From Parvularcula sp. LCG005 (GTDB taxonomy: Bacteria; Pseudomonadota; Alphaproteobacteria; Caulobacterales; Parvularculaceae): 64,000 nt of DNA. The first letter of the stretch is position 1. Each line of letters opens with the position of its first letter. Shown here piece after piece: positions 20,818 to 32,725 of this stretch. A model generated the notes under the pieces. That model made no database searches. It was given only the letters and a program-made list of their open reading frames with translations, and was not told where the DNA came from. The stretch is from NCBI RefSeq assembly GCF_032930845.1, contig NZ_CP136758.1, positions 1,255,001 through 1,319,000 of the forward strand. Reading direction: 5' to 3'. The position numbers were made by a program, and so were the translations under genes.

Positions 20818-22977
20818 ATGGAAGCGCTGATCGTACTCCTGCCGCTGCTCGGGGCGCTGCTTGCCAAGCCGGTTTCCACGATTGGTGGGCCGAGAGCGGC
20901 TGAAATCGTGACATCCACCCTGGTCGTTCTGGCCGGTATTCTGGCGTGGATCACCTTCATTCAGATTGGCTTCGGTGATGGTGCGAAAGAGACCATTCGC
21001 CTGTTCACCTGGATGTCGTCCGGCGGGTTCGAGGCCATCTGGTCAATCCGCCTCGACACCCTGTCGGCCGTCATGATGATCGTTGTGACGACGGTTTCCT
21101 CGCTCGTTCACATCTACTCCATCGGGTACATGCACGAGGATCCATCACGGCCGCGCTTCTTCGCCTATCTGTCGCTCTTCACTTTCGCCATGCTGACGCT
21201 GGTGACCGCGGACGACATGCTGCAGCTGTTCTTCGGCTGGGAGGGCGTGGGCGTCGCGTCCTATCTTCTCATCGGCTTCTGGCACCACAAACCGTCAGCC
21301 AACGATGCCGCCATCAAGGCGTTTGTCATGAACCGCGTCGGGGACGTCGGCCTCGCACTCGGTCTGATGACGATTTTTGCGGTGTTCGGGACGATCTCAT
21401 TCGACGGCATTTTTGCGGCGCTCGAGGCCGGTATCGCCAACCCGGTTTGGACCGATGGCACGGTAACGCTGGATGCGCTGCGCTTCCCGTTCCTGGACCG
21501 TACCTATCCCATCCTTGATCTGATCGGTGTCCTTCTGTTCATCGGCGCTATGGGCAAGTCTGCGCAGTTCATCCTGCACACATGGCTGCCCGACGCCATG
21601 GAGGGCCCGACGCCTGTGTCGGCGCTCATCCACGCCGCGACCATGGTGACCGCCGGGGTCTTCCTCGTCTGCCGCATGTCGCATCTTTATGCCGAAGCGC
21701 CAGCCGCGTCGGCCATGGTGACTTTCATTGGCGCCACGACGGCATTTTTCGCGGCGACGATCGGTCTGGTGCAGACAGACATCAAACGCGTCATCGCCTA
21801 TTCGACGGCCTCGCAGCTTGGCTACATGTTCTTCGCTGCCGGCGTCGGTGGTTATGGCCAAGCCATGTTCCATCTGACCACTCACGCCTTTTTCAAGGCG
21901 CTCCTGTTCCTTGGTGCCGGTGCGGTGATCCACTTCTCCCACCACGAGCAGGACATGCGTCGCATGGGCGGCCTGCGTGAACAGATGCCGGTAACCTTCA
22001 TCATGATGCTGGCAGGCACTCTCGCCATTACGGGTGTCGGTATCCCGATGGTCACGTTCCTTGGCGCGCCGTTCGGCTTTGCAGGCTTTGTGTCGAAGGA
22101 CATGATCCTCGAGGCTGCCTATGAGGGCATCACCGAGGGTCGCTCATTCGCGGTCTATGCGTTTGCCATGGGCCTCATCGCGGCCGTCATGACCGCGTTC
22201 TATTCCTGGCGCCTGATCTTCCTGACCTTTGACGGGAAGTGGCGTGCCCCTGAAGAGGTGCGCAAACACCCTCATGATGTACCGAACACGATGCTTCTGC
22301 CGATCGTGCCCCTGGCCATTGGTGCGATCATCGCCGGGATGGTGTTCTACAAGCCGTTCGTCGGCGGCGGCTCGAATGAGTTCTGGAACGGCGCGCTCTA
22401 TGCGGAGAGCGCCCATGGTGAGATCGCGGGCCATGATGCGCCTGCTTCCCATGGCGGTGCGGCTGATCATACCGCGGACTCCGTGGCTCATGCAGCTGTC
22501 GAAGAAACGTCTCACGCCGAGGCATCTGATCACGGAGAGATGGAAAGCCACGGCGGTGAAGGTGAGCATGATGGACATCACTTCCCGGCCTGGGTGCTCT
22601 GGGCGCCCTTCATCGCTGGTGCGATCGGCTTTGTCCTGGCCCTGTTCCAGTACCGCCTGACGGACCGTCCACTACGCCGCGGCATGATCGGGGAGGGCGG
22701 CATGCTGTACGCCTTCCTGCAGAACCGTTGGTACATTGACGATCTCTATCGAAACATCTTCCTCAAACCCGCCAAGATCGTTGCGCGCTTCCTGTGGAAG
22801 AGCGGCGATGAGCGGACGATTGACGGACTTGGTCCCAATGGTCTGTCGGGCGTGACGGGCGGTATCTCCCGCCGGCTCGTCAAGCTGCAGTCTGGCCTAA
22901 TGTATCATTATGCGTTCATCATGCTGATTGGATTGACGCTTATCCTCCTCTTCATTCTTCTCAGGAGCGCGTCGTGA
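20818..22977 (+). CDS. nuoL: NADH-quinone oxidoreductase subunit L
   Basis: 719-residue antiporter-like proton-pumping subunit (ND5 homologue). Core motifs: [38 protein letters not shown], and [18 protein letters not shown]. The long amphipathic helix and last transmembrane helix are at the C-terminus. An insert at about residues 531-590 is rich in His, Glu, Asp and Ala (for example [12 protein letters not shown]), which core NuoL lacks; it may be a flexible metal-binding loop. Its stop overlaps the nuoM start (GTGA). Confidence 0.96.
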   Translation: MEALIVLLPLLGALLAKPVSTIGGPRAAEIVTSTLVVLAGILAWITFIQIGFGDGAKETIRLFTWMSSGGFEAIWSIRLDTLSAVMMIVVTTVSSLVHIYSIGYMHEDPSRPRFFAYLSLFTFAMLTLVTADDMLQLFFGWEGVGVASYLLIGFWHHKPSANDAAIKAFVMNRVGDVGLALGLMTIFAVFGTISFDGIFAALEAGIANPVWTDGTVTLDALRFPFLDRTYPILDLIGVLLFIGAMGKSAQFILHTWLPDAMEGPTPVSALIHAATMVTAGVFLVCRMSHLYAEAPAASAMVTFIGATTAFFAATIGLVQTDIKRVIAYSTASQLGYMFFAAGVGGYGQAMFHLTTHAFFKALLFLGAGAVIHFSHHEQDMRRMGGLREQMPVTFIMMLAGTLAITGVGIPMVTFLGAPFGFAGFVSKDMILEAAYEGITEGRSFAVYAFAMGLIAAVMTAFYSWRLIFLTFDGKWRAPEEVRKHPHDVPNTMLLPIVPLAIGAIIAGMVFYKPFVGGGSNEFWNGALYAESAHGEIAGHDAPASHGGAADHTADSVAHAAVEETSHAEASDHGEMESHGGEGEHDGHHFPAWVLWAPFIAGAIGFVLALFQYRLTDRPLRRGMIGEGGMLYAFLQNRWYIDDLYRNIFLKPAKIVARFLWKSGDERTIDGLGPNGLSGVTGGISRRLVKLQSGLMYHYAFIMLIGLTLILLFILLRSAS

Positions 22978-24629
22978 TCGAACAGAGCGTCGCTGACCTT
23001 CCCCTTCTCAGTATCCTGACATACCTGCCTTTGTCGGGTGTGGTCTTCATCCTGCTGCGGCAGTGGAGCGCCCGTGCCGATGAGCAGGATGGCGTTGCGC
23101 GGGCGGCCCGGTGGGTGGCACTGCTCGCAACGGCCTTCACCTTCGGTGTCTCTGTCTTCCTGTACTTCCAGTACGACCAGACGGCGACCGGCTTCCAGTT
23201 CGTCGAAGAAATGACCTGGTTCGGTGGATGTGGCGGCGATTTCGGCGGTGTCCTGAACGAATGTGCGCGGGAAGGCATCAAGTACAAGATGGGCGTCGAC
23301 GGCGTGTCGATCCTCTTCATCGTGCTGACCACCTTCATCATGCCGATCTGTATTCTGGCCAGCTGGGATTCGATCAAGACGCGTGTCGCCGAGTACCTGA
23401 TTGCGTTTCTGGTATTGGAAACGCTGATACTGGGCGTCTTCTCCGCGCTCGACCTGATGCTCTTCTACGTCTTTTTCGAAGGCTCCCTCATTCCGATGTT
23501 CCTGATCATTGGCGTCTGGGGATCAAAAGGGACGCGGACCTTGTTCGGACGTGAGATGCCAAGCCGGGTCTATGCGGCGCTCAAGTTCTTCCTCTACACG
23601 CTGCTCGGCTCGCTCTTCATGCTGGTCGCGCTCATCTACATGTATCTGACAGCGGGCACGACCGATGTGGTCCAGCTGATGCAGTATGATTTTGACCCTG
23701 ACGTGCAGCGCTGGCTGTGGGTCGCCTTCTTCGCAAGCTTCGCCGTGAAAATGCCGATGTGGCCCGTTCACACCTGGTTGCCTGATGCACACGTTCAGGC
23801 ACCGACGGCGGGTTCGATCCTGCTGGCTGCGATCCTGCTCAAGATGGGCGGTTATGGCCTCGTGCGGTTCTCGCTGCCGATGTTCCCTGATGCGTCGGTG
23901 TACTTTGCGCCGCTGGTGTTCACCCTTTCGGTCATTGCCATCATCTACACGTCTCTCGTCGCCTTTGCGCAGGAGGACATGAAGAAGCTGATCGCTTATT
24001 CGTCCGTGGCGCATATGGGCTTTGTGACCATGGGCATCTTTACCGGCACCCAGCAGGGCATTGATGGGGCCATGTTCCAGATGCTCAGCCACGGCTTTAT
24101 CTCCGGTGCGCTCTTCTTCTGCGTTGGTGTTGTTTATGATCGCGTCCACACCCGTGAGATCGCGGCCTATGGCGGCCTTGTTCAGCAGATGAAATGGTTT
24201 GCCTTCTTCTTCCTGCTCTTCACCATGGGCAATGTGGGCCTGCCTGGTCTGTCCGGCTTTGTCGGCGAAATCCTGACCATGGTCGGAGCGTTCCAGGTCA
24301 ATACCTGGGTGGCGGCGCTGGCGTCCCTCGGCGTCATTCTGTCCGCGGGCTATGGGCTTCGGCTGTACCGCGAAGTGATGTTCGGGCCGCTCATCCACGA
24401 AAACCTCAAATCACTGCCTGACCTCAATCGTCGTGAACTCGGCATGCTGACGGTTCTTGCCTTCATGGCACTGTATCTTGGTGTCCACGCCACGCCGACG
24501 CTGAAAGTTTTTGAGCAGGGCACGACCTATGTGCGTGACCGTCTGGACAGCCAGATCCGCGTCATTGAGCCAGCCGAAGACGATCATGGTTCGACCGACC
24601 ACGCTTCGGTCTCGGAGAATGTGCAATGA
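22974..24629 (+). CDS. nuoM: NADH-quinone oxidoreductase subunit M
   Basis: 551-residue antiporter-like complex I subunit (ND4 homologue). Motifs include [37 protein letters not shown] and [18 protein letters not shown]; these hold the conserved Glu and Lys of the proton path. The GTG start at 22974 overlaps the nuoL stop as GTGA and has AGGAG in front. The last residues are a hydrophilic tail. Confidence 0.96.
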   Translation: MIEQSVADLPLLSILTYLPLSGVVFILLRQWSARADEQDGVARAARWVALLATAFTFGVSVFLYFQYDQTATGFQFVEEMTWFGGCGGDFGGVLNECAREGIKYKMGVDGVSILFIVLTTFIMPICILASWDSIKTRVAEYLIAFLVLETLILGVFSALDLMLFYVFFEGSLIPMFLIIGVWGSKGTRTLFGREMPSRVYAALKFFLYTLLGSLFMLVALIYMYLTAGTTDVVQLMQYDFDPDVQRWLWVAFFASFAVKMPMWPVHTWLPDAHVQAPTAGSILLAAILLKMGGYGLVRFSLPMFPDASVYFAPLVFTLSVIAIIYTSLVAFAQEDMKKLIAYSSVAHMGFVTMGIFTGTQQGIDGAMFQMLSHGFISGALFFCVGVVYDRVHTREIAAYGGLVQQMKWFAFFFLLFTMGNVGLPGLSGFVGEILTMVGAFQVNTWVAALASLGVILSAGYGLRLYREVMFGPLIHENLKSLPDLNRRELGMLTVLAFMALYLGVHATPTLKVFEQGTTYVRDRLDSQIRVIEPAEDDHGSTDHASVSENVQ

Positions 24630-26071
24630 GTGTGCTGCAGAACGATATCACGGCCCTGGCGCCGGAAGTCTTCCTGGCCATCTGTTCAATGGTCCTGCTG
24701 CTCGTCGGCGTCTCGCTGAAGGTCGACCGGATGCGGGAGATCAATCTGGTCGCGACACTGATGCTCGTCGTTGCGTTCGCGATCACGATCTTCGTCAAGC
24801 CGGAAGACACGACCGCCGTTTTCGGGGGCGCCTTTGCCGCTGACGCATTCGGTGATCTTGGGCGCGGCCTTGTCTATGTCGGCGCGATTGTCGCTCTCCT
24901 GATGTCAGGGCGGTTTTTCCACCGTGAAGGTCTGGGACGGTTCGAGTATCCGGTCCTTGTTCTTTTGTCCGTGGTCGGCATGGGCCTCATGGTTACGGCA
25001 ACGGATCTCATCTCCCTTTATATGGGCATCGAGCTTCAGTCGCTCTCGCTCTACATCATGGCAGCGTTCAATCGCAATTCGCGTCGATCAACGGAAGCTG
25101 GCCTGAAATACTTCGTGCTCGGCGCACTGTCTTCGGGCTTGCTGCTCTACGGATCGTCGCTGATTTATGGCTTCACCGGCACCACCAATTTCACCGAGAT
25201 TTCTGTCGCTGCCGCCACGAACGAGTACAGCACAGGCCTCGTCTTCGGTCTTGTGTTCCTGATCGCCGGCCTGGCGTTCAAAGTATCCGGCGCGCCGTTC
25301 CACATGTGGACCCCTGACGTCTACGAAGGTTCGCCGACACCGGTGACGGCATTCTTTGCTGCTGCACCGAAAGTCGCGGCGATGTTCCTCTTCGTCCGGG
25401 TGATGATGGAAGCCTTCCCGACCATCATCGATCAGTGGCAGCCGGTAATCTGGCTCATTGCGGCGCTTTCCATGATCGTCGGGTCCATCTCGGCACTGAT
25501 GCAGACGAACATCAAACGTCTGATGGCATACTCGTCGATCGGCCATGTGGGCTACGCCCTGATTGGTCTGGCCGCCGGGACCGCTACAGGCGTACAGGGA
25601 GTTATCGTCTATCTGGGCATTTACGTCCTGATGACCCTCGGCACCTTTGCGTGCATCCTGTCCATGCGCCGGCCTGAAGGGATGGCAGAGAATATCGATG
25701 ACCTCGCCGGTCTGTCCCAGAACCAGCCTGGTCTGGCATTGGCCTTCTCGGCGCTGATGTTCTCTCTGGCGGGCATTCCGCCATTGCTCGGCTTTTTCGG
25801 CAAGCTGGCGGTCTTTTCCGCCGGCGTTGAGTCAGGGCTCTACATCCTGACGGTCATCGGTGTGCTGACCAGCGTCATCTCGACCTATTATTATCTGCGG
25901 GTCTTGGTGACGATCTGGTTCTCGGAGCCGACGACAGTCTTTGCCAAGGATCATGGGCCGGCTGTGACGCTGACAGCGTCAGTCTCCGCTCTACTGATCG
26001 TTGTAGGCCTTGTCGTTATCCTGCAGCCCCTGACGCGTCTGGCCGCCGTGGCCGCGCAGTCGCTGTTCTAG
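24626..26071 (+). CDS. nuoN: NADH-quinone oxidoreductase subunit N
   Basis: 481-residue antiporter-like complex I subunit (ND2 homologue). Motifs: [39 protein letters not shown] and [19 protein letters not shown]. It overlaps nuoM by the ATGA junction and ends two bases before the biotin ligase gene, as in many alphaproteobacterial nuo operons. Confidence 0.96.
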   Translation: MSVLQNDITALAPEVFLAICSMVLLLVGVSLKVDRMREINLVATLMLVVAFAITIFVKPEDTTAVFGGAFAADAFGDLGRGLVYVGAIVALLMSGRFFHREGLGRFEYPVLVLLSVVGMGLMVTATDLISLYMGIELQSLSLYIMAAFNRNSRRSTEAGLKYFVLGALSSGLLLYGSSLIYGFTGTTNFTEISVAAATNEYSTGLVFGLVFLIAGLAFKVSGAPFHMWTPDVYEGSPTPVTAFFAAAPKVAAMFLFVRVMMEAFPTIIDQWQPVIWLIAALSMIVGSISALMQTNIKRLMAYSSIGHVGYALIGLAAGTATGVQGVIVYLGIYVLMTLGTFACILSMRRPEGMAENIDDLAGLSQNQPGLALAFSALMFSLAGIPPLLGFFGKLAVFSAGVESGLYILTVIGVLTSVISTYYYLRVLVTIWFSEPTTVFAKDHGPAVTLTASVSALLIVVGLVVILQPLTRLAAVAAQSLF

Positions 26072-26073
26072 GG

Positions 26074-26811
26074 TTGGCGGGCCACCCCACACCTGTTCAG
26101 CACGCGGCCCGGACCGCCTCTACAAACGAGGACGCTCGCTCAGCCTTCGACGCTGGCGACAGCGGTCCTATATGGCTCACGGCCGAACAGCAGACGGGCG
26201 GCGTTGGACGCCGCGGTCGCGCCTGGTGGACGGGGAAGGGCAATTTTGCGGGCACGCTCCTCTGGCCCGTTGAGAGGAACAGCCTGCGCTATCCCGCAGG
26301 GTTTTCATTCGGCGCCGGTCTGGCCGTTATTGAGGCGTTGGCCGCCTGCGATGCGCCAAGCGGCCACCATTCTCTGAAGTGGCCGAATGATGTCTTGCAG
26401 GATGGCGCCAAGGTCGCGGGCATCCTGTGTGAGTTTCTCACGGCCAAGGGCCGCCAGTGCGTTGCCATCGGCATCGGTGTGAACCTGCAGGCGGCGCCGC
26501 CTGACATGCCTTATGACGTCGCAGCAGTCTCTGATCTTGGCGTCACGGTGCCGTCCGAGACCTTTCTCAAGGCGCTCGATGAACGGCTCACGACCCGCGT
26601 GCAGCAACTCGTATCGGGCGATTTCGCTGGCATCTGCGCTGACTGGTGGAACCATGCCGCCGGGCGGATGGGGCCGGTAACGGTCCGGCAGGGGGATGAG
26701 CCAAGGCATGGAAACTTCGTCGGTCTGGGCCCCAATGGCGAGCTATTGCTGGATCAGTCGGGTAAAATCGTCACGATCTCGGCCGCGGACGTATTCATCG
26801 GCGGGAATTAG
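26074..26811 (+). CDS. birA: Biotin-[acetyl-CoA-carboxylase] ligase
   Basis: 245-residue biotin protein ligase that attaches biotin to carboxylase carrier domains such as the one in the MccA gene of this window. It lacks the N-terminal DNA-binding domain of E. coli BirA, so it is not a repressor. Motifs: ASTNEDAR near the start, GGVGRRGRAW (biotin-binding loop), LKWPNDVLQDGAKVAGIL. The only start that keeps the N-terminus is TTG at 26074, two bases after nuoN; no in-frame ATG lies before the ASTN motif. Confidence 0.9.
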   Translation: MAGHPTPVQHAARTASTNEDARSAFDAGDSGPIWLTAEQQTGGVGRRGRAWWTGKGNFAGTLLWPVERNSLRYPAGFSFGAGLAVIEALAACDAPSGHHSLKWPNDVLQDGAKVAGILCEFLTAKGRQCVAIGIGVNLQAAPPDMPYDVAAVSDLGVTVPSETFLKALDERLTTRVQQLVSGDFAGICADWWNHAAGRMGPVTVRQGDEPRHGNFVGLGPNGELLLDQSGKIVTISAADVFIGGN

Positions 26812-26865
26812 GCCTACATCGCCCGTGAAGGACCGGTCTGGTCAGAATATGACAGGAGGAGAGCG

Positions 26866-27639
26866 ATGCTGCTCGCCCTGGATGTTGGCAACACCAACAC
26901 CGTTTTTGCGCTCATCGACGGCGGCGAACCGGTCGCCCAATGGCGCGCGTCGACATCCAGCCAGTGGACAGCGGATGAATACGCTGTCTGGCTGAGCCAG
27001 ATGCTGTCCATTGATGGCACCTTCAAGCTGACAGATCTGACCGACTGCATCATTTCGACGGTGGTGCCACAGTCGCTCTTCAATCTGCGGAACTTTGCCC
27101 GGCGCTATTGTGGCGGCGAGCCGATGATCGTTGATGAAAAATCCGTGCCCGGCATCGAGGTGCGGATCGACCGGCCGTCAGAGGTCGGGGCGGACAGGCT
27201 GGTCAATGCTGTCGGCGCCCATGTGAAGTATGGCGGCCCGCTCGTGGTCGTCGACAGTGGCACCGCCACGAACTTTGATGTGGTTGGCGAAGATGGCGCG
27301 TTCCTTGGCGGCATCATCGCGCCGGGCATCAACCTGTCCATGCAGGCCCTGCACACGGCCGCGGCACGCCTGCCGCGCATCGCGATCGAACGACCGCCAA
27401 AGGTCATCGGCACGACCACGGTGGGCGCCATGCAGGCCGGTGTTTTCTGGGGGTATGTCGACCTGATCGAAGGCCTTCTGGCCCGTATCCGCGAAGAATT
27501 TGGCGCGCCCATGAAAGTGGTCGCCACTGGCGGTATTTCGTCCCTCTACAAGGACGCTGCCAAGACGATAGATTATTTTGACCCTGATCTGACGATCCGG
27601 GGACTGACAGAAATTGCACGGCGCATTCGAAGCGCTTGA
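26866..27639 (+). CDS. coaX: Type III pantothenate kinase
   Basis: 257-residue kinase for the first step of coenzyme A synthesis. Motifs: [15 protein letters not shown] (phosphate loop), [26 protein letters not shown] and a C-terminal [20 protein letters not shown] precedes the ATG. It lies between birA and rnj, the usual order in this lineage. Confidence 0.96.
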   Translation: MLLALDVGNTNTVFALIDGGEPVAQWRASTSSQWTADEYAVWLSQMLSIDGTFKLTDLTDCIISTVVPQSLFNLRNFARRYCGGEPMIVDEKSVPGIEVRIDRPSEVGADRLVNAVGAHVKYGGPLVVVDSGTATNFDVVGEDGAFLGGIIAPGINLSMQALHTAAARLPRIAIERPPKVIGTTTVGAMQAGVFWGYVDLIEGLLARIREEFGAPMKVVATGGISSLYKDAAKTIDYFDPDLTIRGLTEIARRIRSA

Positions 27640-27650
27640 CGGAGTATTTA

Positions 27651-29318
27651 ATGCAGAACGAATTCATTTTCCTGCCTTTGGGCGGGTCCGGCGAGATTGG
27701 TATGAACATGAACATGTTCGCGATCGGACCTCCAGAGAAGCGGCAATGGATCATGATCGACTGCGGCGTCACGTTCGGCGGGCTGGACACGCCGGGTATT
27801 GATCTGATCACGCCTGATCACGGCTATCTGCTCGATGATCTGGATGAGGGGGGAGACCTCCTCGGTATCGTCCTGACCCACGGTCATGAAGACCATATCG
27901 GTGCGGTGGCTCATCTGTGGCCTGATCTTGAATGCGATATCTACGCCACGGCCTTTACGGCGGAGCTCGTTCGCCGAAAATTCCTCGACGTCGGTATCGA
28001 CAATCCGCCGATCAAGGTGCTCGACATGAGCGCGCGGTTCCAACTGGGTCCGTTCGATCTTGAATATATCACGCTGACGCACTCTATCCCTGAGCCTAAC
28101 GCCATCGCCATTCGCACTGAATTCGGCAATGTTCTGCATACGGGTGATTGGAAAATTGATCCATCGCCGGTGCTGGGCGATGTGACGGACCGCACCAGGC
28201 TCGACGCCCTGGCGGCGGAGGGCGTGCTGGCGATGGTCTGCGATTCCACCAATGTCTTCTCCGAAGGCCGGTCGGGCTCGGAGAAGGGGGTGGCGGAGAC
28301 GCTTGCCCACGTGATTGCCCAGCAAAAAGGCCGCGTGGCGGTGACGACCTTCGCGTCCAATGTGTCTCGCCTTGTGTCAGTGTGCCGGGCAGCCAATGCC
28401 GCCGGGCGCGACATCTGTCTTCTGGGCCGGTCCATGCTGCGCATGATTGATGTGGCGCGGCTTGTTGGCCTTCTGCCAGACGGTATCTCGTTCATCGAAC
28501 CCCATCAGGCGGGCTATCTGCCAAAGGACAAGGTGCTTTATCTCTGCACGGGCTCGCAAGGGGAAGATCGTGCGGCGCTGGCGCGTATTGCGCGTGACGA
28601 CCATCCTGAGCTGTCGCTTGAGGAGGGGGACACCGTCCTGTTCTCGTCAAAAATCATTCCGGGTAATGAGAAATCGATCTACGAGCTGATGAACAATCTC
28701 ACAGATCGTGGTGTGCGGGTGATCGATGAATCTGAAGCCCATATCCACGTTTCCGGCCACCCCTGCCGTGATGAGCTGCGCGACATGTATGCCTGGGTGA
28801 AACCCGAGGTCTCCGTCCCGGTGCACGGTGAGGCGCGCCATCTGGCCGAACACGGTGAGCTGGCGCTGTCACTCGGCATACCCAAAGCGATCGTCCCGAA
28901 AAATGGCGACATGATCCGCTTTGCGCCCGGGGCACCGGAAATCATCGATCACGTTCCGTCAGGCCGATTGTATGTGGACGGAAAAATTCTTCTGCCTCAA
29001 GGCGACGGTGTCATTCGCGCGCGCCGGCGCCTGGCAGAAGAGGGGATGATCGTCGTGGCCGTCGCCATCGATGGAAAGTCTCGCCTTATTGCCGAGCCCG
29101 AAGTGCTGTTGCGCGGCGTGCCTGTTGAAGACAATGAGGGCGACGAGCTGCAGCCGATTGTAGAATCGGCCGTCAATGACGCGCTGGACAGACTGCCCCG
29201 GGCAAAAATGGGCTCGAACCGCGATATCGAAATGGCAGTGCGTCGCGCCATTCGCACCGAATTGATGCCGCGGTGGGGTAAACGGACGGATATTGCCGTC
29301 ATCGTCCTGCGAGGCTGA
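27651..29318 (+). CDS. rnj: Ribonuclease J
   Basis: 555-residue metallo-beta-lactamase ribonuclease (endo- and 5' exonuclease) acting in rRNA maturation and mRNA decay. The signature LTHGHEDHIGAVAHL gives the zinc ligands; GDWKIDPSP, CDSTNVFSEGRSGSE and the beta-CASP HVSGHPCRDEL follow. The start at 27651 is supported by GGAG and by alignment at FLPLGGSGEIGMN; a TTG at 27636 overlapping coaX is less likely. Confidence 0.96.
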   Translation: MQNEFIFLPLGGSGEIGMNMNMFAIGPPEKRQWIMIDCGVTFGGLDTPGIDLITPDHGYLLDDLDEGGDLLGIVLTHGHEDHIGAVAHLWPDLECDIYATAFTAELVRRKFLDVGIDNPPIKVLDMSARFQLGPFDLEYITLTHSIPEPNAIAIRTEFGNVLHTGDWKIDPSPVLGDVTDRTRLDALAAEGVLAMVCDSTNVFSEGRSGSEKGVAETLAHVIAQQKGRVAVTTFASNVSRLVSVCRAANAAGRDICLLGRSMLRMIDVARLVGLLPDGISFIEPHQAGYLPKDKVLYLCTGSQGEDRAALARIARDDHPELSLEEGDTVLFSSKIIPGNEKSIYELMNNLTDRGVRVIDESEAHIHVSGHPCRDELRDMYAWVKPEVSVPVHGEARHLAEHGELALSLGIPKAIVPKNGDMIRFAPGAPEIIDHVPSGRLYVDGKILLPQGDGVIRARRRLAEEGMIVVAVAIDGKSRLIAEPEVLLRGVPVEDNEGDELQPIVESAVNDALDRLPRAKMGSNRDIEMAVRRAIRTELMPRWGKRTDIAVIVLRG

Positions 29319-29320
29319 TC

Positions 29321-29566
29321 ATGGGTTTTGCAGGCGGGATCGTTACCTATCTGGTCATCTGGTGGGCCGTGTTTTTCATGGTTCTGCCCATGCGCGTGAA
29401 GGGCCTGTGGGAAGATGAGAGTTCCTACGTAAAGGGCGCTGAACGCGGTGCGCCGATCGACCCGCAGATGTGGTTCAAGGTCAAGCGGACCAGCTGGATC
29501 ACAGCCATCCTTTGGGTCATCGTCGTGGTGGTCATCAAGTCGGGCGTCATCAGCTACGAGCCCTAA
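29321..29566 (+). CDS. DUF1467 small membrane protein
   Basis: 81 residues with two transmembrane helices. It matches the alphaproteobacterial DUF1467 family: TYLVIWWAVFFMVLPMRVKG, then EDESSYVKGAERGAPIDPQMW, and a second helix. Function unknown. It starts two bases after rnj and ends the nuo-birA-coaX-rnj block; proS, which often comes next, is missing. Confidence 0.9.
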   Translation: MGFAGGIVTYLVIWWAVFFMVLPMRVKGLWEDESSYVKGAERGAPIDPQMWFKVKRTSWITAILWVIVVVVIKSGVISYEP

Positions 29567-29611
29567 AGGATTTACAAGGACGATTGCTCCAGCAGCTCTG
29601 AAATATTGCAG

Positions 29612-29635
29612 CCTCGTCAAGGTGCGAGGTTGTTT
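29612..29635 (+). terminator. Possible weak terminator after DUF1467
   Basis: Short stem CCTCG (29612-29616) and CGAGG (29625-29629) followed by the T-rich TTGTTTTATTTTT. The stem is only five pairs, so efficiency is doubtful, but the position at the end of an operon fits. Confidence 0.45.
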
Positions 29636-29699
29636 TATTTTTCAGCATGTGCGATGATTTGACGTTCCCAAAATTCTGACCTGACGAGAGGAGTCGTCT

Positions 29700-31199
29700 A
29701 TGGCCCAGCCCTCCCCGCTCGACCCGAACGAGGCACCGCTTTCTGATGAGCTGGCGGCCGAGAGGGTTGAGCAATCGGAGAACGAGGCTCTTCAGGACGA
29801 CGAAAATCTTGCCTTCGACGACCGCATGCAGCTGAACGCTGACTTCATTTGGTCGGTAGACGAAGAAATCAACAATGGCGATGAGTCAGAAGTCCGTCGT
29901 CTTTGTGCGGACCTTAGGCCGGCTGACCTTGCCGACCTGATCGAACAGCTGCCCGACGATTCCCGAGGGCAGCTCGTCCAGATGCTGGGCGAGAATTTCA
30001 GCGCGGAGACGCTGGCCGAACTCGTCTATGACGTTCGCGATTCCGTTATCGGCTCGATGCCGACGGAGCAGCTGGCAGAGGCCATTGCCGAGCTGGATAC
30101 CGATGAGGCTGCCTTCGTCATCGGCGACATGTCCGATGAGGATCGGGCGGAGGTCCTTGCCGAGATGCCGGTCGCCGACCGTCTGGCGTTGCAGGCCGCC
30201 CTCGACTTCCCCGAGGACAGTGCCGGCCGGATGATGCAGCGGGAGGTGTTCGCTGCACCGTCCTTCTGGACCGTTGGCCAGATCATCGACCGGTTGCGGT
30301 CGGCCGAGGAATTGCCAGACCTGTTCTATGAAGTGTTCGTCGTCGATCCCGCATTTAAGGTGATCGGCAGTGTGGCCTTGTCCCGCTTCCTGAAAGCGCC
30401 GCGCGACCTGAAAATCGTTGATCTGATGGTGGATGATATCTTCCGGGTCAGGGTCGATCAGGACCAGGAAGAAGTCGCCTATCTTTTCGAGAAATATAAC
30501 CTGATCTCCGCCCCCGTGGTCGATGCGGGCGATCGCCTTGTCGGCATGATCACGGTGGACGATGTGGTGGAAGTCGTGCGCGATGAAACCGGGGAAGACA
30601 TGCTCGCCCTGGCCGGTGTTGCGCAGGACGAGCACGGCACATCGCTGTCGGTCCCAAAAATTGCACGCTCCCGCTTTGTGTGGCTGTGCATCAATCTGGG
30701 TACGGCGATTTTGGCGTCGTTCGTCATCAGCTTCTTTGATGCGACAATCGCGCAGGTCGTGGCACTTGCCGTGCTGATGCCGATCGTTGCGTCCATGGGC
30801 GGGAATGCGGGCACGCAGACCCTGACGGTGGCAGTGCGCAACCTTGCCACGCGCGATCTGACGCCCGCCAACGCGCTGCGCGTTGTGGGCCGGGAGACGG
30901 CGGTGTCGTTCATCAACGGCGTGGCGTTTGCCGTGCTGCTCGGGGTGACGGCCGGGTTCTGGTATCAGACATTGGGCGGTGGCGGACCGGGTGAGGGCGT
31001 CATCCTCGGCTGCGTTCTGGCTGCAGCCATGATTATCACCATGCTGGCGGCGGGGCTCTCGGGCATTCTGATTCCGTTGACGCTCGACCGGTTTGGCGCT
31101 GACCCGGCGGTTTCTTCAGCCGTTTTCGTCACCACCGTGACGGATATCACGGGCTTCTTTGCTTTCCTTGGCCTCGCGGCGCTCTTTCTGGTCGGCTAG
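29700..31199 (+). CDS. mgtE: Magnesium transporter MgtE
   Basis: 499-residue Mg2+ channel. Cytosolic N domain ([20 protein letters not shown] and similar repeats), two CBS domains (about residues 185-305, with [14 protein letters not shown]), then five membrane helices. The pore signature [19 protein letters not shown] is intact. GAGAGGAG precedes the ATG. Its last 84 bases overlap the 3' end of ppk2 on the other strand. Confidence 0.96.
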   Translation: MAQPSPLDPNEAPLSDELAAERVEQSENEALQDDENLAFDDRMQLNADFIWSVDEEINNGDESEVRRLCADLRPADLADLIEQLPDDSRGQLVQMLGENFSAETLAELVYDVRDSVIGSMPTEQLAEAIAELDTDEAAFVIGDMSDEDRAEVLAEMPVADRLALQAALDFPEDSAGRMMQREVFAAPSFWTVGQIIDRLRSAEELPDLFYEVFVVDPAFKVIGSVALSRFLKAPRDLKIVDLMVDDIFRVRVDQDQEEVAYLFEKYNLISAPVVDAGDRLVGMITVDDVVEVVRDETGEDMLALAGVAQDEHGTSLSVPKIARSRFVWLCINLGTAILASFVISFFDATIAQVVALAVLMPIVASMGGNAGTQTLTVAVRNLATRDLTPANALRVVGRETAVSFINGVAFAVLLGVTAGFWYQTLGGGGPGEGVILGCVLAAAMIITMLAAGLSGILIPLTLDRFGADPAVSSAVFVTTVTDITGFFAFLGLAALFLVG

Positions 31200-32093
31200 G
31201 GATCGGTCGCCGTCGAAGTCCGGGGCCGGCATGACGATACGGTCATCCGGCGCACACGCGACCTCAGGATCCTTGTCTGGATAATCCAGGCGGGACAGCA
31301 AATGCCGGATCATGTTCAGCCGTCCGCGCCGCTTGTCGTTCATGCGAACAACGGTCCAGGGGGCCTTTGCCGTATGGGTCCGGGCAAGCATGCGATCGCG
31401 GGCCTCCGTATAGGCGTCAAATTTTTCAAGCGCCGCAATATCCATGGGCGAGAGTTTCCAGATTTTCAGGGGATCGTGCCGACGCTGATGAAACTGCTTC
31501 ATCTGCATTGTCTGGCCGATGGCCAGCCAGAACTTCACCAGTATAATGCCGTCCCGGACCAGCGCCGCCTCGAATTGGGGTGCCTCGTCGAGAAAAGCCT
31601 CGCACTGCTCTTCGGTGCAGAACCCCATGACCGGCTCAACGCCCGCGCGGTTGTACCAGGACCGGTCAAAGAGAACCATTTCGCCTGCCGACGGCAGATG
31701 CGCAGCATAGCGCTGGAAGTACCATTGAGTCCGCTCGCGGTCGGTGGGCTTGTCCAGCGCCACTGTGCGCACGCGCCGGGCGGCCATGTAGTCGCGCACA
31801 GCCGAAATTGATCCGCCTTTGCCGGCAGCGTCGCGGCCTTCGTAAAGACAGACAACACGGTTTCCCGTGTCGGCCAGCCAATACTGTACCTTCACAAGCT
31901 CCACCTGGAGCTTTTCGAGCTCCTTGGCGTAAATCTTCTTCTTGATCTTGTTGTCGTAGGGATAGCCGCCCGATTGGAGGGCCGTGTCATCGAGCCAGTC
32001 CGGCAGAACCGGGTCATCAATATCGAACTGCCGCTGCTGTCCATCGATGGTGAAGGTCACCGGGTCGCCAAAATTCTTGTCGAGAGGCAGCAT
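31116..32093 (-). CDS. ppk2: Polyphosphate kinase 2
   Basis: 325-residue PPK2-family kinase that transfers phosphate between polyphosphate and nucleotides. Walker [11 protein letters not shown] is at residues 85-94, the Walker B region [17 protein letters not shown] follows, then the lid segment [17 protein letters not shown]. This is a one-domain class I type enzyme. The C-terminal 28 residues are charged and encoded opposite the end of mgtE. AGGGCC precedes the ATG. It is the last gene of the ubiX operon, 14 bases after the cyclophilin gene. Confidence 0.93.
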   Translation of the reverse strand: MLPLDKNFGDPVTFTIDGQQRQFDIDDPVLPDWLDDTALQSGGYPYDNKIKKKIYAKELEKLQVELVKVQYWLADTGNRVVCLYEGRDAAGKGGSISAVRDYMAARRVRTVALDKPTDRERTQWYFQRYAAHLPSAGEMVLFDRSWYNRAGVEPVMGFCTEEQCEAFLDEAPQFEAALVRDGIILVKFWLAIGQTMQMKQFHQRRHDPLKIWKLSPMDIAALEKFDAYTEARDRMLARTHTAKAPWTVVRMNDKRRGRLNMIRHLLSRLDYPDKDPEVACAPDDRIVMPAPDFDGDRSLADQKERREAKESKEARDIRHGGDENG

Positions 32094-32107
32094 GGTGGCC
32101 CTTCCTG

Positions 32108-32725
32108 TCAGTCGCGCTGGACCTCGTCCTCATCGATCGGATCAACGCGCTTGATGATGATCGGCTCCACCGGCACCTCGGCGGCCAGATAGATGGCGCC
32201 GTCCTTGGCGCCCGTGGCGACACTGCCGATTGCGTCGACAACGTCCATGCCCCCGACAACCTCGCCGAACACGGCGTATCCCGCGTCCTTCTTGTAGGTA
32301 TCGCCGCTGCGGTCGAGAAACGGATTGTCCTTGATATTGATAAAGAACTGCGACGTCGCGCTGTCCGGCTCCTCATACCGAGCCATGGCGAGCGTGCCGC
32401 GGGTATTCTTCAGACCATTGGCCGCTTCACTGACGATCGGATCCCGCGTGGCGCGTTCGTACAGACGGGCGGAATATCCGCCGCCCTGGATAAGTGTGTC
32501 GGTCACGACCCGGTGAAAGATGGTCCGGTCATAATGGCCATCGGTCGCGTATTGCAGGAAGTTGGCGGTGGTAACCGGTGCCTCTTCGCGAAAAAGGGCG
32601 ATATCTATATTGCCCATGCTGGTCTGGATTCGCGCATAGGTGACCGCCGGTACGTCTTCTTCCTGAGCCATTGAGGGTGTGGTCAGGCAGAGAAAAAGGG
32701 CGAAGGCGGCCAACAGGCGTGTCAT
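32108..32725 (-). CDS. Peptidyl-prolyl cis-trans isomerase, cyclophilin type
   Basis: 205 residues with a signal peptide ([21 protein letters not shown]), so it acts in the periplasm. Cyclophilin motifs: [19 protein letters not shown] with the catalytic Arg, [14 protein letters not shown] and [17 protein letters not shown]. It assists folding of exported proteins. Its start overlaps the stop of the YdcH-like gene as ATGA. Confidence 0.93.
   Translation of the reverse strand: MTRLLAAFALFLCLTTPSMAQEEDVPAVTYARIQTSMGNIDIALFREEAPVTTANFLQYATDGHYDRTIFHRVVTDTLIQGGGYSARLYERATRDPIVSEAANGLKNTRGTLAMARYEEPDSATSQFFINIKDNPFLDRSGDTYKKDAGYAVFGEVVGGMDVVDAIGSVATGAKDGAIYLAAEVPVEPIIIKRVDPIDEDEVQRD

Noticed and set aside
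22408-22580. His-rich segment of NuoL as a frameshift artefact
   Set aside because: The frame continues into conserved NuoL C-terminal sequence, so it is a true insert and not a sequencing error.
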